Positions 32,257 through 40,497 of a stretch of 64,000 bases of DNA are shown here, piece after piece. The notes beneath the pieces were generated by a model that ran no database searches, was not told the DNA's origin, and saw only the letters and a program-made list of their open reading frames with translations. Made by a program: the position numbers and the translations under genes. Source of the DNA: DUML01 sp050949905 (GTDB lineage Bacteria > Bacillota > Desulfitobacteriia > Desulfitobacteriales > Syntrophobotulaceae); assembly GCA_050949905.1 (NCBI GenBank), contig JBMNGP010000003.1:323071-387070 (forward strand). The letters are read 5' to 3'. Each line of letters starts with the position of its first letter. The first letter of the stretch is position 1.

Positions 32257-34320
32257 TTGAGTACCCGGATATTTAGATACTTAGTCGCTTTTATCGTACT
32301 TCTGTCCGTTGGCCTTTTTGCCAATAATGCATCCGTCTCTGCCCTGGAAAAGGCCGGTGCAAAGATCAGTGCCGGACCTCTGCATACGTTGTATGTAAAA
32401 AACGGAGAACTATATGCCTGGGGCGACAATACTTTTGGCCAACTGGGCGATGGCACCAGAATCTCCAGGCTCCTGCCGGTCAAGATCCCCTTTGAGAAAG
32501 GGGACATTGCGGCAGTTGCCGCGGGCATGGGGTTCAGCCAAGTACTGACCGCTGACGGCAGCCTCTGGGCCTTTGGCATGACCGATCCTGAAAGCAACGC
32601 CTTTAACCCCGCCTATGTTAAGGTGCTGGATTCCGTGGAGGCAATCGCCGCAGGCTATGATTTTAGCCTGGCTTTGAAGGCCGACGGCTCTGTTTGGGCT
32701 TGGGGGAATAATCAATCCGGACAGCTTGGGACGGGCACAGCCCAAAAACACCTGACCTTTACTCCAGTAAAGAACTTGCCCGGGATAACCCAAATATCTG
32801 CCGGCAAGGATCATGCTCTGGCTTTAAGCCGGGATGGACAAGTCTGGGCTTGGGGCAATAACAGTTTCGGCCAGCTGGGTATGGGTAATGATAATAATTC
32901 CAATGTGCCCAGGCTTCTGAGCGGGCTCTCCAAAATCAAGCAAATAGCAGCCGGTTATCAATACAGTTTAGCTCTGGATATTACCGGCCAAGCTTTTGCC
33001 TGGGGAAAAAATGATGCCGGCCAGCTTGGAATCAGCAAGCACACGTCTCAAGCCCAAAGCATTCCCTGTGCTCTTGATTATCCTGTTCAGTTCCAGCGGG
33101 TTTATGCAGGCTCTACCAACTCCTTTGCCCTAACAGGCGGTGTTTTGTATGCCTGGGGGGATAACAGGACTTTTCTTTTGGACCCCCGGGAGGATAGTGA
33201 ATACTTCTTGGATCATCCCGTAGAAATGCCCATAAAAGATTGTGTAGATGTAGCAGCCGGAGACAACCGGGTTTTCGTCATCAAAGCCACGGAAATTTTA
33301 GCTCACGGAACAAATTATTGCGGGCAATTAGGGGATGGGACAATGCACTACAGCTATATCTTCTTACCGGTGTTGCTCGATCAGGATAAGGTAGCGGCGC
33401 ACCGGCTCGGCGGTGCAAACCGTTTGGCAACTGCCGCCGCTATTGCCAACAGTGGATGGCCTGACGGACTTACAACTTCCGTAGTTTTAGCCAGGGCAGA
33501 TTCTTTTGCCGACGCGCTTGCCGGAGCCCCACTGGCAGCGGCAACTGCTGCACCAATCCTCTTAACGGACAGCCAAAAATTGTCCCGGGAGACGGCAACG
33601 GAAATAAAACGTCTCAATCCACAAAGAATTTTTTTGCTTGGCGGTGAAGGAGCTATTTCCAAAAATATTGCTTCTGAGCTGCAAGCAGATGGCTACGAAG
33701 TGATCCGTCTCGGCGGGAGTGACCGTTTTGCCACCTCTGTGGAAATAGCGAAGTACCTCTATGCCTATAGAATGATTGACGGGGAAAAAGCAGTGCTCTG
33801 CAGTGGACTTAATTATCCGGACGCTTTATCGGTATCGCCTGCTGCCGGCTACCAAAGGATGCCCATTCTCCTAACCAGTCCTCAGGAATTACCCGGTTCC
33901 GTGCAATCTGCCCTCCAGGAACTGGGAGTCAAGAAGACCTTTGTTATCGGGGGAACCGGGGTAGTCTCGGCTGAAATAGAGCTGGAACTGCCTAATCCGG
34001 TGCGTTACGGCGGATCCGACCGTTATGAGACCTCTCTCCTCGTGGCTAAAAAAATGCAAATGGATAGCGGAACAGTTTTCTTTGCCAGCGGTAAGAACTT
34101 TCCGGATGCTTTGGCCGGTTCGCCGTATGCAGCTTGGACGAACAGCCCGATAATTCTGGTAGGTGATAATCCCCCCGTTTTAACTAAATACCAAGAAGTA
34201 CTTACTAAACCCATTAGAAATGTTTTTGTTTTGGGCGGCGAAAGCGTCATCAGCGATAATCTCTTATTTAAGATGGAAAACAATCATTTCCCCAAAATTG
34301 CTGTGTATTATGAAGTTTAA
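32257..34320 (+). CDS. Secreted RCC1-propeller protein with CWB2 cell-wall-binding repeats
   Basis: The protein has 687 residues and a TTG start with a GGAGG site eight bases upstream. Residues 1-~30 form a signal peptide: a basic start, a hydrophobic core, and likely cleavage after an ASVSA stretch. Residues ~35-370 contain seven RCC1-type blades marked by WGxNxxGQLG motifs; the second and sixth blades are degenerate. Residues ~385-680 hold three cell-wall-binding type 2 repeats, beginning with RLGGANRLAT, RLGGSDRFAT and RYGGSDRYET, which in clostridia anchor proteins non-covalently to the wall polymer. The protein is therefore likely displayed on the wall, with the propeller as a binding platform. 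It lies 48 bp after the giant repeat gene and may help to anchor or organise it; that link is inference from position. No catalytic site was seen. Confidence 0.88.
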   Translation: MSTRIFRYLVAFIVLLSVGLFANNASVSALEKAGAKISAGPLHTLYVKNGELYAWGDNTFGQLGDGTRISRLLPVKIPFEKGDIAAVAAGMGFSQVLTADGSLWAFGMTDPESNAFNPAYVKVLDSVEAIAAGYDFSLALKADGSVWAWGNNQSGQLGTGTAQKHLTFTPVKNLPGITQISAGKDHALALSRDGQVWAWGNNSFGQLGMGNDNNSNVPRLLSGLSKIKQIAAGYQYSLALDITGQAFAWGKNDAGQLGISKHTSQAQSIPCALDYPVQFQRVYAGSTNSFALTGGVLYAWGDNRTFLLDPREDSEYFLDHPVEMPIKDCVDVAAGDNRVFVIKATEILAHGTNYCGQLGDGTMHYSYIFLPVLLDQDKVAAHRLGGANRLATAAAIANSGWPDGLTTSVVLARADSFADALAGAPLAAATAAPILLTDSQKLSRETATEIKRLNPQRIFLLGGEGAISKNIASELQADGYEVIRLGGSDRFATSVEIAKYLYAYRMIDGEKAVLCSGLNYPDALSVSPAAGYQRMPILLTSPQELPGSVQSALQELGVKKTFVIGGTGVVSAEIELELPNPVRYGGSDRYETSLLVAKKMQMDSGTVFFASGKNFPDALAGSPYAAWTNSPIILVGDNPPVLTKYQEVLTKPIRNVFVLGGESVISDNLLFKMENNHFPKIAVYYEV

Positions 34321-34343
34321 AAGCAGAAAGGAACGTTGAAAAC

Positions 34344-35324
34344 ATGCGTCCGAAAGCAATTCAGTATGCGCAGGATTTGCCGGTCGAGGCTTTTGTACGA
34401 AATATTTCCTCGTATCCGTATCACTGGCACAAAGCTGTGGAAATCATTTATGTAATGGAGGGGTCGGTTTTTGTCTGTTTAGGCAATAAAACCCATCTTC
34501 TAAAAGAGCACAATCTCGCAGTCATCAATAGTGACGAACCGCACTTCATCCGTAAAAACAGCGAAACTCATAAACTTTTGATTTTGCTAATCGATGCCGA
34601 CTTCTGTGCCAGGGTCATCCCTGATTATCAACATGCCTTCATCTACTGCCGCTCACCCCAACAAGAATCAAAAGCCCCGGAAAAGTATCGTGTGTTGAAG
34701 GAGCAGATTACCCGTCTGGTAGTTCATTTAAATAACAAATCGGAAAGCCCTAAAAACCATGATAAGTATTATAAAAATAGTAAGAAGTATAACAAGGAAC
34801 AAGGTGTAAAGGACTGTCTGAAAGAAATGCTTGTTTATCTGCTTGACAATTTCGATTACATGCGTTTTGGTTCAGGTACGGTTCCCTTCGACCAAAAACA
34901 GGCCAAAAGAATCAAGAAAATAGCTGAGCATATACAGAATAGGCCTTCTGAAAAGATAGGCTTAAAAGAACTGGCGGAGGAGGTCGGAGTCACTCTCTCC
35001 CACTTGTCCCATGATATTAAGGGAAAATTCGGACTTTCTTTCCGGGAAATAATGGATTATCGCAGGGGCATGCAAGCGGTAAAAATGCTTATTGGAACAG
35101 ATAAAGCAATCGCCGAGATTTCTTCGGAATGTGGGTTTTCCGATCCCAAATACCTGATTAAGTATTTTAAAAAGGCCTATCATTGTACCCCTTCCCATTT
35201 CCGCAAAACTTACCGGGCAGACGGGAATACTCTAGCTTTACAGGTACAATATGAAGAATACCCTCTGGCTGAGGCACTTAGATACTTGAGCGTGAATCAA
35301 CCTGAATATCATCCCCTTGAGTAA
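34344..35324 (+). CDS. AraC-family transcriptional regulator with N-terminal cupin
   Basis: The protein has 326 residues; its ATG is preceded by AGAAAGGA. The N-terminal ~100 residues form a cupin-like sensor domain with the HWHKAVEIIYVMEG motif typical of AraC/XylS proteins. The C-terminal ~100 residues contain two helix-turn-helix motifs, around LKELAEEVGVTLSHLS and IAEISSECGFSDPKYLIKYF, ending in the family's PSHFRK signature. A charged, lysine-rich linker sits between the domains. It starts only 23 bp after the RCC1/CWB2 gene and is followed by a strong terminator, so it is probably the last gene of the surface-protein operon and may regulate it. The ligand is unknown. Family assignment is firm; target genes are inferred. 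Confidence 0.9.
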   Translation: MRPKAIQYAQDLPVEAFVRNISSYPYHWHKAVEIIYVMEGSVFVCLGNKTHLLKEHNLAVINSDEPHFIRKNSETHKLLILLIDADFCARVIPDYQHAFIYCRSPQQESKAPEKYRVLKEQITRLVVHLNNKSESPKNHDKYYKNSKKYNKEQGVKDCLKEMLVYLLDNFDYMRFGSGTVPFDQKQAKRIKKIAEHIQNRPSEKIGLKELAEEVGVTLSHLSHDIKGKFGLSFREIMDYRRGMQAVKMLIGTDKAIAEISSECGFSDPKYLIKYFKKAYHCTPSHFRKTYRADGNTLALQVQYEEYPLAEALRYLSVNQPEYHPLE

Positions 35325-35381
35325 TGGTATACGTACAAAAGAACATAATCCTACATACCAAGATATTTCCCGACAAATAAA

Positions 35382-35447
35382 GGACATATCCCGCGCCAAG
35401 AAAATTATACCTATTACAGGATGATTCTGAACGAACAGGGTATGTCC
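35382..35447. repeat. Imperfect inverted repeat, possible remnant of a small element
   Basis: GGACATATCCC (35382-35392) is matched by GGGTATGTCC (35438-35447) with one bulged base and a 45-bp centre. It lies between the AraC gene and its terminator. It could be a weak hairpin or a relic of a miniature element; no target-site duplication is evident. Confidence 0.35.
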
Positions 35448-35484
35448 TAATATTTAACAAGCACTCCGTAATGAAGAGTTCTTA

Positions 35485-35525
35485 GGCATCTGTGTGGTCC
35501 TAACAAGACAGATGCCATTTTTTTT
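35485..35525 (+). terminator. Rho-independent terminator after the AraC gene
   Basis: A perfect 9-bp stem, GGCATCTGT (35485-35493) with ACAGATGCC (35508-35516), has a 14-base loop and is followed by A and then eight T. Orientation fits termination of the plus-strand surface operon, 160 bp past the AraC stop codon. Confidence 0.85.
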
Positions 35526-35607
35526 GCCAAGTTATAAATCGCCATCGCCTTGCGAAATACCTATTTTTATCTTCCGACCGGCATAAATCTACTGCCTTCG
35601 GCAATGG

Positions 35608-36375
35608 CTATGATGAATGCCAGCCACAAGCTCGGGAAGCTTTCTCCGTTGAAAGTTTCAAATAATTAATTAATTCTTCCTTACGATTAACAACTCTACT
35701 TGGCGGGGCAGAGACGCTCATGGCAGCTACCACTTCGCCATAGCCATTACGGATTGGGGCTGCAAAACAAATCAAGCCTTCCTGAGCTTCCTGATTATCT
35801 TCAGCAAGACCGGTATCCCGGATATGAGCAAGATTATTCCTTAACTTTTCTTTATCGGTAATAGTATAAGGAGTCAAAGGAAGTAATTCGACATTATCTA
35901 AATAAGCATCAAGTTCTGCCCGGGGAAGGAAAGCCAGGAGAATCTTTCCATTGGCGGTAGAGTAAGCCGGTCTCTTGACACCAATAAGCGATGTGAATTC
36001 AGCGGGGTTATTACTACTTGTTATCTTATCTACATAAGTAATTTGTCCTTGGCCGTATATCGCCAACAGGCTTGTTTCACCCGTGAGCTGATTTAATTCC
36101 TGCAAATATGGCCGGCATTCCATGATCACATTTGTATTGTTTAGAATATGGGATGCAAGGGTTACGATTTTCATCCCGGAACGGTACTTTTCGGTATGCG
36201 GATTTTGAACCACAAATCCTTTAGCTTCTAAAGTGAGCAAGAGCCTATACGCAGTGCTGGTGGAAATACCTAATTTCCTGCTAATATCGGAGACCCCCAT
36301 TTCCTCATCTGAAGCTGCAAGAATCTCGATTACCGAAAGAGAGTTGGTCACAGATTGTAAAGGTTGTTCAGCCAT
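35608..36375 (-). CDS. IclR-family transcriptional regulator
   Basis: The product has 255 residues from an ATG whose ribosome site GGAGG lies five bases upstream; the longer frame starting at a TTG four codons earlier merely reads through that site. Residues ~5-70 form a winged helix-turn-helix (VSDISRKLGISTSTAYRLL), and the rest is the IclR effector-binding GAF-like domain, with the SLIGVKRPAYSTANGK region and a conserved C-terminal stretch (AAPIRNGYGEVVAAMSVS). It is transcribed away from the corrinoid/methyltransferase cluster. A palindromic motif lies in the shared upstream region and recurs ahead of two more units of the cluster, which makes this protein the likely cluster regulator. The effector is probably the catabolic substrate or an intermediate; that is inferred. 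Confidence 0.92.
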   Translation of the reverse strand: MAEQPLQSVTNSLSVIEILAASDEEMGVSDISRKLGISTSTAYRLLLTLEAKGFVVQNPHTEKYRSGMKIVTLASHILNNTNVIMECRPYLQELNQLTGETSLLAIYGQGQITYVDKITSSNNPAEFTSLIGVKRPAYSTANGKILLAFLPRAELDAYLDNVELLPLTPYTITDKEKLRNNLAHIRDTGLAEDNQEAQEGLICFAAPIRNGYGEVVAAMSVSAPPSRVVNRKEELINYLKLSTEKASRACGWHSS

Positions 36376-36476
36376 TTCTACCTCCAATTATTAGATTTAA
36401 TAATTTTGAGAAAAATTTAATTTAGGAGAAGGATTTTTTAAGACGATAGAGAATTATTAAAGTAAGTCAAAATATT

Positions 36477-36502
36477 GGGAAGCTATCCCGTATGTAGGGA
36501 AA
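36477..36502 (+). promoter_or_regulatory. Candidate operator, copy 1 (IclR / corrinoid gene intergenic)
   Basis: The 26-bp motif reads GGGA-N5-TCCCGTA-N3-AGGGAAA: a palindrome followed by a third half-site in direct orientation. It lies 37 bp before the corrinoid-protein start and about 100 bp upstream of the divergent IclR gene, so it could control both. The three-half-site layout recalls operators described for IclR-type activators such as PcaU. Confidence 0.65.
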
Positions 36503-36539
36503 CGAGAACTAATTTCAACTTTTAAAGGAGAGAACTAAG

Positions 36540-37178
36540 GTGATTGACTTAAAAGTACTAACTGAAGCAGTTAAGGGATTAGAAGAAGACAAAGTGCTAG
36601 AATTACTTAACGAATTTGTTAGCTCCAATCCCAGTGAACAAGAAGCTCAGGACGTAGTAAGTGCTTGTCAGCAGGGTATGGCGAAAGTTGGCGATCTATT
36701 TGAAAGTGGAGAGTACTTTATCGGAGATCTGATTTTTGCAGGAGAATTGCTTACTCAATCTCTGGAAATTCTAAAGCCTGTGATTGGCAGCGATAGCGGG
36801 GTAAAAGTAGGAAAACTTGTTTTAGGGACCGTTGAAGGTGACTTGCATGATATTGGCAAAAATATATTCAGGAGTATGGTCGAAGCCGCAGGGTTTGAAG
36901 TATATGATTTGGGAATTGATCAAAAACCGCAGGCTTTTGTGGCTAAGGTTCAAGAAATTCAACCTGATATCGTTGGTATGAGCGGAGTATTAACTCTGGC
37001 TTTGGAGTCTATGAAAAACACAGTTGACGTGCTGACAAAAGCGGGATTGCGCGATAATATTAAAATTATTATAGGCGGTAATCCGGTTACCGAACAAGCT
37101 TGTCAATACATTGGAGCGGATGCTTACACTACCAATGCCGCTGAAGGTGTTAAGATTTGTAATAAATGGATTCAATAG
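36540..37178 (+). CDS. Corrinoid (B12-binding) methyl-carrier protein
   Basis: The protein has 212 residues, with a GTG start and AAAGGAG upstream. The N-terminal ~85 residues form the helical cap of methyltransferase corrinoid proteins, with a FESGEYFIGDLIFAGEL motif. The C-terminal Rossmann-like domain carries the base-off cobalamin signature DxHxxG as DLHDIG at residues 101-106, with His103 as the predicted lower cobalt ligand; SGVLTLA and GGNP follow, as is usual. It is the same size as MtaC/MttC-type proteins. It should accept the methyl group released by the UroD-type methyltransferase further along the cluster and pass it to tetrahydrofolate through the methyltransferase at 51 kb. It appears to be transcribed alone, under a candidate IclR operator. 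The methyl donor cannot be told from sequence. Confidence 0.93.
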   Translation: MIDLKVLTEAVKGLEEDKVLELLNEFVSSNPSEQEAQDVVSACQQGMAKVGDLFESGEYFIGDLIFAGELLTQSLEILKPVIGSDSGVKVGKLVLGTVEGDLHDIGKNIFRSMVEAAGFEVYDLGIDQKPQAFVAKVQEIQPDIVGMSGVLTLALESMKNTVDVLTKAGLRDNIKIIIGGNPVTEQACQYIGADAYTTNAAEGVKICNKWIQ

Positions 37179-37278
37179 TACCAATAAAATTTAATTAAGA
37201 AAAACCTGGAGTTTTCAGATTTTCTGCTTGCTTATTAATAATCTTAAACAAAAGGCACTTTTCTGTCAATAAATCTTT

Positions 37279-37304
37279 GGGACGAAATCCCGTATAAAGG
37301 GAAA
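37279..37304 (+). promoter_or_regulatory. Candidate operator, copy 2 (before MBL-fold gene)
   Basis: This is the second copy of GGGA-N5-TCCCGTA-N3-AGGGAAA, with identical spacing, 47 bp before the MBL-fold start codon. Its presence in this 173-bp gap suggests a separate promoter for the genes that follow rather than simple read-through from the corrinoid gene. Confidence 0.65.
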
Positions 37305-37351
37305 GTAATTTGACGTAATCAGTAATACAAGAAATAAAGGGGTATTTAACA

Positions 37352-38101
37352 ATGAAAGTAGAAATGATTTTTGAAGGATTTCCTGGAAAGCTGGCAACCG
37401 GTTTTATGCTTTGGAGTTCGGTAGTTTATATCGAAACAAAAGGTACTAAGATTCTATTTGATACGGCCGGGGCTTGTAAGCGCAGCGATATTCATATCGC
37501 TTTACAGAGATATGGAGTTACGGCTGAAGATATAGATATTTTGTTTCTAAGTCATTTCCATGAAGATCATGTTTATAACTTCGATTATTTTACTAAGGCC
37601 AGGATCTTACTCCATGCTGTGGAAGCAGAGTGGGTAGAGAGCGATCCGGACGCTTGGCCTATTCCCAAATACCTGTATCCTGCATTGGTAGCGACCGGTC
37701 GCCTGGAACTAATTGATAAAGATGTAGAAATAGCTCCGGGAGTTTCTACCTTATTTACGCCAGGTCATACTCCGGGCGGAATGTCTTTGGTCTTACGGGA
37801 TGAGGATATGCCTACTACTGTAGTAGCAGGAGATGCAGTTAAGAATCTTGTGGAACTTGCAACCGGACAAGTTGCGATGAGCTGGAATAATGACGTCAGC
37901 GCCGAGTCGATTGCTAAGATCCAAAAGGTTGCCGAAATAGTCATTCCTGGTCATGACCGTATTCTCCAACTTACTCCGGATAAAGTAATAGCCAAGAATT
38001 CTTTGCATGAAACAATTATTATTCCGCCTGGGGTAGTGGATGCAGACAAGGAGCGGCGCCTTGAACTTATCGTGGAACAAAGCTGGCTTCCCAGATCCTA
38101 A
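37352..38101 (+). CDS. Metallo-beta-lactamase-fold hydrolase
   Basis: The protein has 249 residues and an AAGGGG site upstream of its ATG. The metal-binding motif HxHxDH is present as HFHEDH at residues 68-73; the downstream ligands are represented by a PGHTPGGM stretch and by AGDAV, and a final conserved His lies in IPGHDRI. The size and motif order resemble the lactonase/glyoxalase-II-like branch of the superfamily. No signal peptide is visible, so it is cytoplasmic. The substrate is unknown; in this setting it could open a lactone or cleave a thioester or ester formed from the methylated substrate, which is inference only. It heads a run of co-directional genes reaching to the UroD-type methyltransferase. 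Confidence 0.88.
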   Translation: MKVEMIFEGFPGKLATGFMLWSSVVYIETKGTKILFDTAGACKRSDIHIALQRYGVTAEDIDILFLSHFHEDHVYNFDYFTKARILLHAVEAEWVESDPDAWPIPKYLYPALVATGRLELIDKDVEIAPGVSTLFTPGHTPGGMSLVLRDEDMPTTVVAGDAVKNLVELATGQVAMSWNNDVSAESIAKIQKVAEIVIPGHDRILQLTPDKVIAKNSLHETIIIPPGVVDADKERRLELIVEQSWLPRS

Positions 38102-38166
38102 GAAATATTGGTGAATAAATTTGCTGAAGTCAAATGTGCTCTATGGAAGGGAGTGGAAAAAAGAGT

Positions 38167-38877
38167 ATGGTCACAGGTAAAGTTAGAGTCGGTCTTATAA
38201 TGCCGGCGCTCCAGGTTGTTACTGAACCTCTTTATTATGAAATTGCCGGTAAGGAATGTGAATTTTTCACAACCCGCCTTTATCTGGATGGCACAAATGT
38301 AGAGAATTATATCAAGATGGAAAAGATGCTTCCGCGGGCAATTCAGGAATTGGCCAGTGCTGAGGTTGATATTATAGCCTACTGCTGTACTGCTTCCGGG
38401 GCGATCCTGGGCTATGAGGAAGAACAGCATAATTGCCGTCTGGTTGAAGAACAAACGAAAATCCCTATGACAACCACAATGGTTGCAGTAGTAGACGCTC
38501 TTAAGTTTTTACAGGCGAAAAGAATCGTGCTGCTCTCTCCCTATATCCAAGTAGTTAACAAGGTAGAAGTCGATTTTTTTGAAAAGAATGGCTTTGAAAT
38601 TGCCAAAGATGCCGGGCAGGGAATTGTGGATGGTTCGGCAATTTCCCGGGTAACTCCGGCTGAGATTACAAAGTTTGCGCTGGAAAATTGGGATGAGACG
38701 GCAGACGCAATGTTTTTGAGTTGTATGAATTGGCATGCCATCAGCAGTGTTGCAGAAATCGAACAGAAAATAGGCAAACCGGTAATTACTTCGCACAGCG
38801 CGACTCTCTGGAAAGTTTTAAATATGATGGGTAAAAACTTAAGAAGCCCGCAAAATGGAAAATGGTTATTTGGTTAA
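38167..38877 (+). CDS. Asp/Glu racemase-superfamily protein (maleate isomerase-like)
   Basis: I choose the ATG at 38167 (236 residues), because the in-frame ATGs at 38134 and 38143 have no ribosome site while AAGGGAG lies upstream of this one. Two cysteines sit where the superfamily has its catalytic pair: YCCTASG (residues 72-78) and SCMNWHA (185-191). The opening VGLIMPALQ and the central VDALKFLQAKRIVLLSPY also fit maleate cis-trans isomerase, hydantoin racemase and arylmalonate decarboxylase relatives. Two Cys positions favour isomerase or racemase chemistry over decarboxylation. It probably acts on a carboxylic acid intermediate of the pathway served by the neighbouring transporters. The exact substrate is not predictable. 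Confidence 0.82.
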   Translation: MVTGKVRVGLIMPALQVVTEPLYYEIAGKECEFFTTRLYLDGTNVENYIKMEKMLPRAIQELASAEVDIIAYCCTASGAILGYEEEQHNCRLVEEQTKIPMTTTMVAVVDALKFLQAKRIVLLSPYIQVVNKVEVDFFEKNGFEIAKDAGQGIVDGSAISRVTPAEITKFALENWDETADAMFLSCMNWHAISSVAEIEQKIGKPVITSHSATLWKVLNMMGKNLRSPQNGKWLFG

Positions 38878-38905
38878 AACAAATTAGTTCTTTGAAAATA
38901 ATGAA

Positions 38906-40207
38906 GTGGAAGTACGAAACATGTCCGGACTTGAAGTTACTATCGAAAAGGATAATGCTACAGACAACGTTGTTTATACCAGACGAGAGGTCAGGATGAT
39001 TATCTTTGCCGTTATTTCCGGCTGGGCTTTTGAGTTTTATAATCTGCAGATTCTCTCGATCTATGGTCCCGATATTATGAAGAGTTTCCAAATGAGTCAG
39101 GCTGCCTTTGGTACTCTATCGAGCATACCCTTGCTGTTTACGGCCATCGGCGGAGTAGTATTCGGGATGTTGGCCGATAAATTTGGCCGGAAACGGATCT
39201 TAGCTTTCACAATTTTGTTATTTTCGATAGCAACATTTTTAATTATTTTTGCCAAAAATATTGAAACTCTTTTTATTCTGAGAGCCTTAACCGGTCTGGG
39301 GATAGGGGGAGAATGGGCCGTAGGATTTTCCTTATTAAATGAAGCTTGGATTCCCAAACGCAGGGGCTTAATTGGAGGCATTGTCCAAGCATCCATCTGG
39401 CCGGCCTATGCTTTAGCAGTCCTGGTGAATCAGTTCTTTACTGATTGGCATTGGGGATTTGCCATTGGCGGCCTTCCGATCCTACTAGGAATTTGGATTT
39501 TGCTCTACATTCCTGAGTCTAAGGTTTGGAAGAACTACAATCAGTTAAGGTTATCCGGAAAATTGCCGCCTGAACTAATGAACAAAGCCCAAAAATCCAC
39601 CCTGGTTCAGATTTTTCAGAAGGATATGATCCGGTACACTCTGCTGGGTACGACAATCGCTTTTGGGGCACAGTATGCGTATTACTCGCTGAGTCAGTGG
39701 ATGCCAACTCTTTTGGTTCAAGTCTATAATTTTACGGCGAGTTCCAAAAGCAGTGTGTTATATCTGGGGGCTGCTGTAGCTTTTGTTTCTCATATGGCAG
39801 GAGGAGCCTTGTCTGATATTTTTGGCAGAAGAAAGACCTTCATGTCTTTTGCGCTCTTTCTTTTCGTTTCCTATAGTCTTTTCGCCTATGTCAATATCTT
39901 CACTCAGAATACTGTGATGCTGGTTATATCGTATCTTATGATGAACTTTGGTTTTGGTTTGTTTGGAATTTTTGGGGTCTGGTTCTCTGAAACCTTTCCG
40001 ACACGTGCCAGAGCGACAGGTTCGAGTTTTGCGTACAATGTGGGTCGGGGAATTGCCAGTTCAGGCCCGTTAGTTGTCGGTCTGGTCGCCACAAGCAATA
40101 GCCTGTTGACCGGAGTGTCCACCGGAGCTATTGCCATACTAATCATGCTATTGGCTATCCCGTTTATGTCTGAAAGAAAAGGAAGAGAAATATCCTCGCT
40201 AGAATAA
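38906..40207 (+). CDS. MFS transporter, sugar/aromatic-acid symporter type
   Basis: The protein has 433 residues from a GTG; an ATG at 38921 is an equally possible start because GTGGAAG could be its ribosome site. About twelve hydrophobic segments are visible. The loop between segments 2 and 3 carries the MFS signature as GMLADKFGRKR, and a related LSDIFGRRKT lies in the second half. The sequence style (FEFYNLQILSIYGPDI early, GIGGEWAVG in segment 4) resembles proton symporters for aromatic or carboxylic acids. It lies in a catabolic cluster that also has a TRAP transporter, so one may import the substrate and the other a related acid, or this one may export the demethylated product. Direction cannot be inferred. 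Confidence 0.9.
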   Translation: MEVRNMSGLEVTIEKDNATDNVVYTRREVRMIIFAVISGWAFEFYNLQILSIYGPDIMKSFQMSQAAFGTLSSIPLLFTAIGGVVFGMLADKFGRKRILAFTILLFSIATFLIIFAKNIETLFILRALTGLGIGGEWAVGFSLLNEAWIPKRRGLIGGIVQASIWPAYALAVLVNQFFTDWHWGFAIGGLPILLGIWILLYIPESKVWKNYNQLRLSGKLPPELMNKAQKSTLVQIFQKDMIRYTLLGTTIAFGAQYAYYSLSQWMPTLLVQVYNFTASSKSSVLYLGAAVAFVSHMAGGALSDIFGRRKTFMSFALFLFVSYSLFAYVNIFTQNTVMLVISYLMMNFGFGLFGIFGVWFSETFPTRARATGSSFAYNVGRGIASSGPLVVGLVATSNSLLTGVSTGAIAILIMLLAIPFMSERKGREISSLE

Positions 40208-40269
40208 TCTGCAGATATAAGTGTGATAACTATTTACTAAATTATTATATTTCAAGGAGGAATAATAAA

Positions 40270-40458
40270 ATGCCGTTTATTCAAATTAACATGCTGGAAG
40301 GTAGAACAGTGGAACAAAAAAGAGAATTAGTTAAGCAGGTCACTAAAAGTGTTTCTTCTTCGTTAGGTGTTCCGGAAAACATAGTAACAATAATTATTAA
40401 AGATGTGCCTAAAACGAACTTTAGTCAAGGTGGCAAGCTTACTATCGACAAAGAGTAG
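40270..40458 (+). CDS. 4-oxalocrotonate tautomerase-like protein
   Basis: The protein has 62 residues with a strong AAGGAGG site upstream. Removal of Met1 exposes the catalytic N-terminal proline (PFIQINMLEGR), and the length matches the hexameric 4-OT subunit. The arginine of the EGR motif and the aromatic residue of the F-x-x-GG segment are retained. The second active-site arginine of classic 4-OT (in VRVIITE) aligns with threonine here (VTIIIKD), so the substrate probably differs from 2-hydroxymuconate. It likely interconverts keto and enol forms of an intermediate. It precedes the methyltransferase gene closely. Confidence 0.85.
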   Translation: MPFIQINMLEGRTVEQKRELVKQVTKSVSSSLGVPENIVTIIIKDVPKTNFSQGGKLTIDKE

Positions 40459-40497
40459 TTGGAGGTCACAATTGATAGTGTTAAAGGAGATTTTCTT

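Noticed and set aside
36388..36539. Cobalamin riboswitch ahead of the corrinoid gene
   Set aside because: The gap is only 152 bp and has no B12-box or multi-stem structure; it is explained by the palindromic operator and ribosome site.
37240..37310. Sigma-54 promoter near the second operator copy (AAGGCAC)
   Set aside because: The required GC of the -12 element is missing at the correct spacing, and no sigma-54 activator is encoded nearby.
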